DNA of 64,000 nucleotides from Manihot esculenta (lineage: Eukaryota > Streptophyta > Magnoliopsida > Malpighiales > Euphorbiaceae): positions 27,765,529-27,829,528 of the forward strand of contig NC_035174.2 in NCBI RefSeq assembly GCF_001659605.2. Direction: 5' to 3'. The position numbers were made by a program, and so were the translations under genes. Under the pieces are notes generated by a model. It ran no database searches and was not told the origin of the DNA. It was given only the letters and a program-made list of their open reading frames with translations. Below, in pieces: positions 55,346 to 64,000 of this stretch; position 1 is the stretch's first letter, and every line of letters begins with the position of its first letter.

Positions 55346-57399
55346 GAGTTATCAATCTTTTTCCTTTTTTCCTTTTTTCTTTCTTTTCCATCCCAAGTGC
55401 TATTTTTTCTGCACATAAATAGATACAGATAAATATCTCAAATAAATAGATTCATGCATAAAAAAATTAGATAGATCAATTTTCATTTGTTTTGCATTTA
55501 TAGTAGACCAGATTTATCTAAAAATTAGCTTACAACTCAAGCCTGTCATTTTTACATCTAGTCATAATCTCCTCGTTTGACATCATTTATTTTATAAGAA
55601 AAAATTTAAATAAATTCTTGAAGAATTATGCAAGATTTTTATTTTTATAATGAAAACTTTTTAAATTAAAAACAATTAAATTCATTCATCATGAATAAAA
55701 AAATATTAAAAAAAATCAATTGAATTGAATTTTTATAATTTTTTTTTTACTTCAAATAGAGAGAATAAAAAATCAATAAATTGTTTTAAGACTATATATC
55801 AAGTGGAATGCTAAATAGTCACATCAACTAAAATACCCAATTTTCATAGTTAAATAATTTCAATATGCATTACATCACTCACAATTTATTCCTTTGAAGA
55901 ATGCAAATGCACAATTAAGTTGAGAAAGTAACCTTAAGTGGATGGAATTGAAGATGCACCTTTACTGACCATGTCTTTAACTTCTAAAAATACATTACTT
56001 GTCTTCCAGAAGCACACCTTGTGCTCAACTTGCTAAAACTAATCCTACATTTCTAATACTAAGATTTTGAGTGATTCGCAATGGAAGGTTGCTAGGGTAA
56101 TTATACAATATCTGCATGATATTATTGAGGCAAGAAATTAAATAAAATATTTTAAAAATTATTTTATTTAAGATAAGAATAATAACCATTTACGTTAATA
56201 GTTAACTATAATGGTTTATCAGGTTAAGAGAATACAATTCAGATCAAGTTGTTTTGAATATTTATAGAAATAATAAAATATTTTAAATTACCAAAAATAC
56301 AATTCGGGTGAAACTGTTTGAATACTGAATAAAATAATAAAATATTTTAAGTTACGAGAAATACAATTCATGTGAAGTTATTTTGAATATTAATAGAAAT
56401 AATAAAATATTTTTAAGTTATGAGAAATACAAATCACGTGAATTTATTTTGAATAGTAATAAAAATAATAAAAAATTTAAAGTTATGATAAAGTTATTCA
56501 CGTAAAGTTGTTTTAAATTTTATAAAAATAATAAAATATTTTAAGTTTGATAAATATTATCTACGTAAAATTTCATGATATCATTTAAATAAAAAAAATG
56601 ATTTTATGTACAAAGTTAAAAGAAAACAATATCAAAGACAAGATGGAACCATTCTCGTGAGTCTTTAAAAGCACTTAAAATGAAAGAAAATATACAAATC
56701 TGAAGGATATATATATATATATATTAAAATTGTTCTTGACATTTAAAAAGTATTAAAAATTTTTATGAGACACGATAGAATTTATTGGCTTAAATTTTTA
56801 AAAATTCATGTAAAAATTATATATTTTTGTTTGGTTTAAAACATTTAAAAAATTACTATTCGACAAAAAGTAAATTAAATTTAAGCTGCTTCAAATTAAT
56901 TAAATTAGTAGTACATTGCAGGAGTCACAAAAATTAAAACTATGTCAATTCTCGATTTAAAACAAAGACTCCATTTGTTTACAATTCGATAATGATAAGA
57001 CATCTTTAAAAAGCATAATTAAGAGGAAAAAGAAAAGGCAAGGAAATGGAAATGATAAAGCAAAGAATTAAAAAAAAAAAAAAAAATCTAGAAAACAATT
57101 AACCAAGAAAAACAAAGGACAAGTGTAGTAACTTTTAACATTTCTTTTATAAGTGTGCTTCAATATAACAAAATAATAACTTAATTCTTATAATAGAGCC
57201 TACATACATTTAGAGATTTATTATTATTATTCGGATTTAATGATAGTGCTCTATATTTTCTCGACATCTAACATAGAAAACAAAGATACTTTTTCAGAAA
57301 AATAAAAGATAGATTTCTTGATTCATGAGAAAAATTTCCCAATCAGAAATGTATTGGAGGGTGGGCAATAAACCTGCCACCACATATTAGTGCCATGTC
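55346..57399. repeat. Spacer between TAA/TAR copies, with one higher-order repeat
   Basis: This follows the last exon directly and leads into exon 1 copy 3, so it is the least rearranged spacer of the array. It has the 3' flank shared with 29130 and 34070 (CTTTACATC / TTTTACATCTAGTCATAATC), a diverged leader marker near 55985 and a minisatellite block at about 56165-56590. One clear CACGTG is near 56434. The tail shared with 1948-2826 and a poly-A run near 57070-57086 complete it. No gene is seen. Confidence 0.75.
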
Positions 57400-58190
57400 A
57401 ATTGTCCCATTTCTCTCTTTTTTCTTCTTTTATATTTTCTTGGTCCAAATTAAGAAATGCCAATGTAGTTGTTTTAATATTTGAAGTTTCATTTTTATTT
57501 CAAAGCTCAAGAGCATGGTGAATATTGATCCTCTGTTTTTGCTTCTCCGATATTTTGCAAACTTTTGAAAATATTTTGTTGCTTTCCAGTAAATTTTGAC
57601 AATTTTCTTTCGCTGAAATGCTCTAACAGCAAGGAACCTCACTGATTTCAATCGGTTCATATGAATTTTTAAATTCCTTTCAAAGCCTCATGCCCATCAT
57701 TCAGTACCCTTCCAAATCTTCTCTGCCCAAATTGCGTATGTTGTAGGTCGATGCACTATTCAGACCTTTTCCCAATGGCCTTTATAGTTGTCTTCTAGAC
57801 TTTAGGCTAAACTCCTTCCTCTAGGTTTTTCACTACTCACATCTACCCAAATTCTAAAAACACCTATAAGCTCTATTTTGTTTGTTGCTTTCTTGAAAGT
57901 ACTCTGTTTCTTCGACTCTGCTTTCTAACCTTTGTTGGGAAGAAACGCTCGGAACGTCTTCACAGTGAGGAACTTGTTGATGATTTCTCTGGGAATAAAT
58001 GTGAGTTTCATATTAAGGCTGTTGCCTGTTGTACAAAAATGTTGACATAAAGAGAGAGCACGTGGCTATTGCCGATTCCTTCAGTGAGGCACTGCCTACG
58101 CAGAGGGCATCTCTATTCTTGTCCTCCTCATCCTCCTTCGTAGCTACTTTCCCTAGTGGAGACAAAAGACAGAGTGATCAATCTCGACCA
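57400..58190 (+). pseudogene. TAA1/TAR-like exon 1 region, copy 3
   Basis: This is homologous to 28300-29106 and 33290-34043. The end reads KDRVINLD plus CA at 58190 in one frame, after one extra A near 58166 that shifts it relative to copies 1 and 2. The splice donor position reads ATATGT instead of GTATGT, so the GT is lost. Unlike copies 1 and 2, the sequence beyond it is intron 1 (58191-58837) leading to exon 2. An upstream start could not be fixed, because the segment before FPSGDK is not clearly coding. Confidence 0.72.
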
Positions 58191-58837
58191 ATATGTGCAA
58201 ACAAAAATTTCTTACATCTTTTATTCTTTTTTTTTTATTTTTTCCAAATCCTATTTCTTGTGGCTAGAGACAAATATCAAAAATACCTTCCCAGATGTTT
58301 TTGACATTTCTTGTGTACTATTTATAATCAGCATGTTGTCATGTAGTTTTGGTTTTCGGTGTTTTTCAACAAAATTAACGTTTTCTTTGTCCGCTCATAA
58401 ATTTTCAAGCTATGGGCAAAACTGAAATATCATTACCAATAATTCTTTTTTCTTTATTTATTTATTAGATTCCATAGCTCAGGCCTTATCAACTCATACT
58501 TAATGACTTTTTTCTGTCATGTCTCTATTCCCAATACTATTTTATAGTTTTTTAGAACTTTACCTGCTTATTATGAGCTCGTGGGTGATTTTCCAGTAGC
58601 AATCAGGAATGCCAGGCATGGTTATTTCTAGCGATAGATCCTGAAACAGCAGATTTCTGAATTAATCAAACAGATATGAAAGACACGTGACTTGAATTAA
58701 AAATATAGTGATTTATTGCTCCTACGCAAATAAAATATGTTACCCTGCCAATATTTTTATCAACTCTAATAAAAAAAAATATTATTACCAACAATTCATT
58801 TATTATGTTTGTTTTTTCTAATACTCGCTTAATGCAG
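58191..58837 (+). other. Intron 1 of TAA/TAR copy 3
   Basis: This is about 650 bp of AT-rich sequence between the exon 1 end and the acceptor TAATGCAG at 58830-58837. It begins with the same TATGTGCAAACAAAAATT as copies 1 and 2 and then differs from them, which is what shows that those copies are deleted. No other feature is seen. Confidence 0.65.
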
Positions 58838-59141
58838 TGGTGATCCCACCATGTAGGAGAGATTCTAGCAGCAAGAAGGTGACAAGGCTACAATCGTGAT
58901 CCCTGGCTAGCAATCAATAAGCTGCTTCTCTGATATTGGGAAACCTTGCTGGTTACTTGAACCAAAGTTTGCTAGACGGGTGGTCAGACTGCATAAAATC
59001 ATTGGCAATGCCGTCACCGAGAACCGTCATATTCTGGTTGGTAAGGGTTCTACTCAGCTATTTCAGGCCGTGCTATATGCACTTTCTTCTGAAGATGCAG
59101 ACCAACTCATCAGTGTTGTATCTACAGCTGCATACGTTTCT
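58838..59141 (+). pseudogene. TAA1/TAR-like exon 2 (alliinase-C N-terminal part)
   Basis: With two bases from exon 1 this reads HGDPTM-stop-ERF-stop, continues GDKATIVIPG-stop-QSISCFS and goes on open through CWLLEPKFARRVVRLHKIIG, NAVTENRHILVGKGSTQLFQ and AVLYALSSEDADQLISVVS. It matches the TAA1/TAR core block 'LEPE..IxxLH.xxGNAxTEDRYIVVGTGSTQL', which contacts the cofactor. The three TAG stops stand where tyrosine or tryptophan codons are normal, consistent with point changes. The donor GTAAGT at 59142 is intact. Exon 3 of this copy would lie beyond copia-3, outside the window. Confidence 0.9.
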
Positions 59142-59214
59142 GTAAGTGTGTGTTTGCGTCAGTGAGATGGTACAATCTTCCCTCCGCGTCTTTGGACTAA
59201 AATTGGTTCCACTC

Positions 59215-59519
59215 TGAGAAGAATAGCTAAAATTGGATTGAAAAATAGAGTATTTTCATATATCTGATTTGTTAATTCTCATGCATATATATACACATTT
59301 GGAAAACTGAATTCTAACTAACTCCTTCTCTGAATTTTTCTAGAATATTCTGGGTTCCCTTGGAACAGATTACATCCACAGGAAACGGTGCCGTTTTGAA
59401 TCTATAAATGCTGCGTCGTTTTGCTTCTCCTCTGCGGCATCGTTTTGGCGGTGCACTGACTTGCTTTTGCTTCCCTCCTGCGACGTCGTTTAGCTTTGGG
59501 AGTATATAATATCTCTTCA
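59215..59519 (-). repeat. Copia-3 3' LTR
   Basis: In element orientation it runs from TGAAGAGATATTATATACTC to TATTCTTCTCA, so its termini are TG..CA. It contains several copies of a motif around AAACGACG and GCAAAACGACG. The polypurine tract CTTGAGGGGGGCG lies at 59520-59532. Confidence 0.82.
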
Positions 59520-59527
59520 CGCCCCCC

Positions 59528-62500
59528 TCAAGATGGAGTTGCCCTAATTTTGGGGAAACCCATCTTGGACAGAAGGGTTTGAAATTGCGCCGCTCCTAAG
59601 GGTTTTGTGAAGAGATCCGCGATTTGTTGCCGTGAAGGTACGTGCACCGTAGATATGAAACCTCTGGAGAGTTGCTCGCGGACGATGTGGCAGTCGATAT
59701 CCAGATGTTTCGTTCGTTCGTGGAAAACTGGGTTGGCCGCGATGTGTTGGGCTGCTTGGTTGTCACAGTGAAGAGGAATAGGGAGGTGCAGATCGGCATG
59801 AAACTCTTTCATCAGGTAAGTTATCCACTTTAGCTCGCACACCGTGAGGGCCATGCTTCTGTACTCAGCTTCTGCTGAGGATTTACTAACCGTGTTCTGT
59901 TTTTTGGTTTTCCAGGATATTAAGGATGGTCCGAGGAATATACAAAAGCCTGTAAGAGATTTCCGGGTCATCGGACAGGAAGCCCAGTCAGCGTCAGAGA
60001 AAGCTTGAATCTTGAGGTCGCTCTGAGCTGGGAAGAACAACCCTTGTGTTGGACAACTTTTCAGATAGCGAAGCACGTGAAGTGCTGCGTTCCAGTGAGG
60101 TTGACGCGGCTGTTGCATGAACTGGCTGAGGTGCTGTGTCGCATAGGAGATGTCTGGCCTTGTGACTCCGAGGTAAAGTAACTTACCTATTAACCTCCTA
60201 TATTTTTCTGGGTCGGTCAAAATAGTTCCTGTTGTATTGTCAAGTTTGATTCCTTGTGGTAGAGGATTGTCAGATAGTTTAGCTTGCATACAACCTGTTT
60301 CTTGAAGAATATCTAACAAATATTTCTTTTGATGAAGAAATAATCCAGTTTCAGAACGCGCAATTTGCAAGCCTAGAAAATACTTGACGTACCCCAAATC
60401 CTTGATTGTAAAGGCTTTGTCAAGGTGAGATTTAATTTCTGCTATATCCTCTTCTGAATGACCTGCTATAAGGATGTCATCAACATAGACAAGTAATGTT
60501 AAGAATCTGTCTTTCTTTGTCCTTGTGAACAGGCAATGATCAAAAGGTGATTGTTTGAAGCCAAACTGGGTTAAGCATTGGGTAAGTTCTTTATTCCACA
60601 TTCTTCCTGCCTGCTTTAATCCGTAGATGCTTTTGATAAGTTTGCACACTTGTCCTGGTTGAGCTTTGTCATAGCCTTCCGGAGGTAGCATATACAAATC
60701 TTCTTCTATATGACCATGTAGGTATGCATTATTGACATCTAGCTGATGTATAGGCCAATTTTTTGCAGTAGCTATTGCCATGAACATTCTCACAGTAACC
60801 AATTTGGCTACTGGAGAAAAGTTGTCAGTATAGTCAATTCCAAGTTGTTGATTAAATCCCTTAGCCACCAGCCTGGCTTTGAATCTGTCAACTGAACCGT
60901 CTGGTTTATATTTAATTCTGAAAACCCATTTTGAGGCAATGGCCCTTTTGCCTTTGGGCAGAGTTGTTAAGTACCAAGTATTATTGGTGTCTAAGGCTGT
61001 CAGTTCATCTTGCATGGCTTGCACCCAATTGCTGTCTTCCTTAGCTTGTGAATAGGATTTAGGTTCATAGTTTATAGAGACATTTGCCACAAAATTCAAG
61101 TAGTGAGGGGTGAAAATAGGTTCTGAAATAAAACAGGGATAGATTTGGGGAGATTTACCTGTGGTGTTGTTGGAGAATACACCAGGATTAATAGGACATA
61201 TAGAGGTGGCCACAAAGTCATTTAGCCATCTTGGTCTTGTAGGTAGTCTTGTGCTTCTTCTTGTGTGTGTGGAATCCCTTTCTTCTGAGAGTTCTTGGAC
61301 TGATTCAAGAGTGGCATGTGCTTCTTCTTCATCTTCAGTTGTAGGATTCTCAATGTATGTTTCAGTTCCTTCATTTGTTCTTAAGGATTCGTGGGGAGGG
61401 CTGACATTGGTCTGTGAAGGTATTGGTATTGTTGGGGATGAGTCAGGTTCAAGTATTATATTTGGTAACACAGTTTTCTGTGGGTCATAAAGGTCTGGTT
61501 GTGACTTGAATGGGAATGTGTCTTCATGGAAGATGACATCTCTGGAAACTATGGTTTTGTTTAGGTCTAAGGCATAAATTTTGTAGGCCTTCATTCCTGG
61601 AACATACCCAAGGAATACTCCTTTAAAGGCTCTTTCTTCAAATTTTGTCTTATGGGTTAAGGTGTTGGTTGCGAAGCATAGGCATCCAAAGGTTTTGAGT
61701 AAGTTTAGATTGGGTTTTTCCTTATGTAGGCAAGCATAAGGTGTTTCCCAATTGAGTACTGGGCTTGGTAATCTGTTGATGATATAGGTGGCTGTGAGTA
61801 TGGATTCTCCCCAGAATCTTTTTGGTAATTTTGACTGAAACATTAGAGCCCTTGCAACTTGTAATAAGTGTTTGTGCTTCCTTTCAACCACTCCGTTCTG
61901 TTGTGGTGTGTATGGGCATGATTTCTGGTGAATAATGCCCTTTTCCTTTAGCCACTTGCTGCAATCTTGATTTACAAACTCAGTCCCATTATCTGATCTC
62001 AAGTTCTTGACTGACTTGTGAAATTGGTTGTTAATCATAGCAATGAACTCTTTTAATACAGCAAAGACAGATTGTTTGTGCTGTAGTAAATATGTCCATG
62101 TGGCTCTAGAGTAATCATCAACTATAGTTAGTACATATCTTGCATTTGAGACTGAAACCACTGAATATGGACCCCAAAGATCCACATGAATCAATTCAAA
62201 AGGTATTTTGGATGTAATCTTGCTTTTATTGAAACTCAATCGTTGTTGTTTTGCAATGGGACAAATGGTGCACACATGGGAATCACAGTCACTAGCTTTT
62301 ATTACATTTAGATGTAATAATTTGTTTTTTGATGCATGACCTAATCTTCTGTGCCATACTCCATATCTGTCTTGAGATTGTTGAAATGTCAATGCTGTGT
62401 CCATTGTCTTTATTCTGCTTCCTTGATGGCTAAATGAATCTTTATTTAGTCTATATAATCCTTGGTGCATTCTCCCAACAGCCAGTAGGTGCTTAGTCAC

Positions 62501-63901
62501 TAGGTCCTGCAAGATGCATTGGTCATGGTAGAATTGCACATATATTTTGTTTGATTGTGTGATTTGGCTAACAGATAGTAAATTGTACTTGAATGTAGGC
62601 ATATATAACACATCTAACAATTGCATATTCTGGTTTAAAGGCACTGTTCCAATTCTGGAAATATTTTTCATGCTGCCATCGGGTAAGGTCACAATACTTG
62701 GTTTATTTAGAGTTCTGTGGCTTGAAAAAAGAGATAGGTCATTGCACATGTGAGCTGTGACACCTGTGTCTATAATCCATTCTCCTATAGTCCTATTTTC
62801 ATAAGCTTTAGAATAGCAATAAGATGTCATACCTGCAAAACCAGTGTAATTCACACAATTTGCGTCATTGCTGTTGGTAGTGCCTTGGCTATGATTCTTC
62901 ATGTACTTCATCATCTCTTGCATTAGTGATTCCATATTCCAATCAGCTTTGCCTTGAGTGTAATCATCGTTGCAGTTTAGGGGTGTTTCGAACACATGAG
63001 CTGCAACATTTTCTTTTCCTTTGTTCCTTTTTAGTTTGAGCTCATTGAACCAATCTGGATATCCATTGAGTTTGAAGCAGGTTTCTCTCACATGACCTAT
63101 GGTTTTGCAGTAGGAACAGGTTCTGTCATCCTTCTTTTTGAATTGATTTTTCCATGTTCTGCCTTTGTTAATTTCTGAAGTCTTTGCTGTCATTGCACTG
63201 TTTCCAGCTTCATCACTTTGTGCTCCCCTCTGTTTTTCGATTCTCAAAATCATGGAATATGCTTTATTTACACTAGGCAGTGGCTCCATGATAAGGATTT
63301 GATTCCTCACATGGTCATAAGACTCGTTCAAGCCCATCAAGAATTGCATTAATCTGTGTTTGCCTTCTATCTCAGCAAAAGATTTTGCTACACCACATTC
63401 ACATACTGGAATTGGCTCTAAACATGCATATTCATCCCATAGTTTTTTTAATTTTGTGTAATACATCATGATATTATCATTTGCTTGACTGGCATTGCTT
63501 ATTTCTTTCATTAATTGGTACATCAAGGGACCATTACTGTCTCCAAATCTTTCTTTTAATTCTTCCCATAATTCATAGGCATTTGTGGCATAAAGAAAAG
63601 CTTCAGCTAATTCCTTTGAAAGAGCATTCAAGATCCAGGACATTACCATGTTATCTGCCTTCTGCCATTCCTCGTAATTTGTGTCATCTTGATCTGGCAT
63701 CTTGCACTTGCCATTTATGAATCCTAGCTTGTCTTTTGCTTTCAAGGCTATAACCATTGATCTGCTCCATGTCAGGTAATTGTTGCCATTTAAAGGAGAA
63801 CTGACAAGAATCATGCTGGGGGAATCAGAGTTCTGCAGCTTAATCATCTTGTCGTCCTTCTCTGCTTTCCCAGGTATGTTTTCTTCAGTAATTTCTGCCA
63901 T
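59528..63901 (-). CDS. Copia-3 gag-pol polyprotein, intact, 1457 aa
   Basis: One open frame encodes all copia domains in order. The gag UBN2-type region (about residues 30-225) has NYLTWSRSMVIALKAKDKLG. The zinc knuckle is CSYCKTIGHVRETC (262-275). The protease motif is WIIDTGVTAHM (375-385), with V-T where A-T or A-S is usual. Integrase has H517, H522, C544 and C547 and the triad D574, D637 and E673 (35 residues between the last two). RT has QLDVNNAYLHG (D1055) and YVDDILIAG (1139-1147). RNase H has SDADWA (D1303), SSAEAEYR and HCDNQAA (D1380). It ends ADLFTKPL plus a short tail. Length is normal for a copia polyprotein and no key residue is missing. It could be active if the 5' LTR is intact. 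Confidence 0.95.
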   Translation of the reverse strand: MAEITEENIPGKAEKDDKMIKLQNSDSPSMILVSSPLNGNNYLTWSRSMVIALKAKDKLGFINGKCKMPDQDDTNYEEWQKADNMVMSWILNALSKELAEAFLYATNAYELWEELKERFGDSNGPLMYQLMKEISNASQANDNIMMYYTKLKKLWDEYACLEPIPVCECGVAKSFAEIEGKHRLMQFLMGLNESYDHVRNQILIMEPLPSVNKAYSMILRIEKQRGAQSDEAGNSAMTAKTSEINKGRTWKNQFKKKDDRTCSYCKTIGHVRETCFKLNGYPDWFNELKLKRNKGKENVAAHVFETPLNCNDDYTQGKADWNMESLMQEMMKYMKNHSQGTTNSNDANCVNYTGFAGMTSYCYSKAYENRTIGEWIIDTGVTAHMCNDLSLFSSHRTLNKPSIVTLPDGSMKNISRIGTVPLNQNMQLLDVLYMPTFKYNLLSVSQITQSNKIYVQFYHDQCILQDLVTKHLLAVGRMHQGLYRLNKDSFSHQGSRIKTMDTALTFQQSQDRYGVWHRRLGHASKNKLLHLNVIKASDCDSHVCTICPIAKQQRLSFNKSKITSKIPFELIHVDLWGPYSVVSVSNARYVLTIVDDYSRATWTYLLQHKQSVFAVLKEFIAMINNQFHKSVKNLRSDNGTEFVNQDCSKWLKEKGIIHQKSCPYTPQQNGVVERKHKHLLQVARALMFQSKLPKRFWGESILTATYIINRLPSPVLNWETPYACLHKEKPNLNLLKTFGCLCFATNTLTHKTKFEERAFKGVFLGYVPGMKAYKIYALDLNKTIVSRDVIFHEDTFPFKSQPDLYDPQKTVLPNIILEPDSSPTIPIPSQTNVSPPHESLRTNEGTETYIENPTTEDEEEAHATLESVQELSEERDSTHTRRSTRLPTRPRWLNDFVATSICPINPGVFSNNTTGKSPQIYPCFISEPIFTPHYLNFVANVSINYEPKSYSQAKEDSNWVQAMQDELTALDTNNTWYLTTLPKGKRAIASKWVFRIKYKPDGSVDRFKARLVAKGFNQQLGIDYTDNFSPVAKLVTVRMFMAIATAKNWPIHQLDVNNAYLHGHIEEDLYMLPPEGYDKAQPGQVCKLIKSIYGLKQAGRMWNKELTQCLTQFGFKQSPFDHCLFTRTKKDRFLTLLVYVDDILIAGHSEEDIAEIKSHLDKAFTIKDLGYVKYFLGLQIARSETGLFLHQKKYLLDILQETGCMQAKLSDNPLPQGIKLDNTTGTILTDPEKYRRLIGKLLYLGVTRPDISYATQHLSQFMQQPRQPHWNAALHVLRYLKSCPTQGLFFPAQSDLKIQAFSDADWASCPMTRKSLTGFCIFLGPSLISWKTKKQNTVSKSSAEAEYRSMALTVCELKWITYLMKEFHADLHLPIPLHCDNQAAQHIAANPVFHERTKHLDIDCHIVREQLSRGFISTVHVPSRQQIADLFTKPLGAAQFQTLLSKMGFPKIRATPS

Positions 63902-64000
63902 TACTCTTGCTGAATGTACTTTGTGGTTTGAGAAAAGAAAGAAGGGTGGTTTCTTTCAGATCTAGATCTGAGTTAGTTTCTTTCAGATCTGGATCTGAAT
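63902..64000 (-). other. Copia-3 5' leader
   Basis: These 99 bp lie upstream of the gag start. They hold two copies of a short repeat, 'TTTCTTTCAGATCT' with 'GGATCTGA' or 'AGATCTGA' (63951-64000). No primer site is reached before the window ends. Confidence 0.6.

Larger units (their letters stand above)
59215..64000 (-). mobile_element. Copia-3: intact-looking Ty1/copia element in intron 2 of the TAA/TAR copy (right end outside)
   Basis: A 305-bp 3' LTR (59215-59519) is followed inward by a G-rich polypurine tract and by one uninterrupted gag-pol frame on the minus strand. The left flank is CACTC, the expected target copy. The 5' LTR and primer site should lie just beyond 64000. Because gag-pol has no stops or shifts, this is the youngest-looking or best-preserved element in the window. 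Confidence 0.92.

Noticed and set aside
61161..61490. Plus-strand open frames across the copia-3 gag-pol region
   Set aside because: They are shadows of the intact minus-strand polyprotein, with no independent support.

Overview
The window is repeat-dominated nuclear DNA from a flowering plant, most likely a eudicot. The reasons are plant-type Ty3/gypsy chromoviruses and Ty1/copia elements primed by initiator tRNA-Met, a TRIM element, and spliced fragments of a plant tryptophan aminotransferase (TAA1/TAR, alliinase-C family) gene. A narrower assignment, such as Euphorbiaceae, would be a guess. The only long intact gene is the gag-pol of a copia element at the right edge.

Host layer. Under the transposons lies an old tandem array of TAA1/TAR-like genes separated by AT-rich spacers. 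Exon 1 copies end at 29106, 34043 and 58190. Exon 2 is at 58838-59141. Exon 3 is at 43305-43540 and resumes at 54330-54374. The last exon is at 54446-55345. All lie on the + strand and all carry stops, frameshifts or insertions. The spacers (1948-2826, 29107-33289, 34044-39689, 55346-57399) hold a roughly 1-kb higher-order repeat with 63-65-bp minisatellites rich in the palindrome TTCACGTGAA.

Insertion layer, left to right. A partial chromovirus LTR (1-964) is followed by an inverted-LTR structure (969-1947). Copia-1 (2827-28294, - strand, target-site duplication AATCG/AATCA) carries two insertions. The first is a chromovirus solo LTR (3561-15875, TSD GTGGA), itself split by the nearly complete chromovirus Gypsy-1 (4831-14850, - strand, TSD CAACT). 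The second is the pol-poor Gypsy-2 (18930-27345, - strand, TSD CTTAA). Within the host array are a 422-bp solo LTR (35435-35856), a chromovirus solo LTR (35948-38064, TSD ATTTT), a truncated gypsy of another family (39690-43290), copia-2 (43541-54324, TSD ATGTT) interrupted by Gypsy-3 (45148-53029, TSD CAAAG), and a TRIM (54469-54924, TSD TAGAG). Copia-3 (59215 to beyond 64000, - strand) sits in intron 2 of the last gene copy and has an uninterrupted 1457-codon gag-pol.

How it fits together. Gypsy-1, -2 and -3 and the solo LTRs belong to one chromovirus family, recognised by shared LTR ends (TGTAATACCC.. and ..GTTACA), a gag start of the type MRG-(T/A)-RRS, and clusters of the 13-bp inverted repeat TTCGGC-G-GCCGAA, often in pairs 20 bp apart. 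Gypsy-1 encodes all pol domains but has stops and a frameshift. Gypsy-2 and -3 keep mainly gag. The window therefore records tandem gene duplication, loss by shared deletion and missense change, and repeated nested transposition. Coordinates were read by eye and boundaries without a TSD are approximate.
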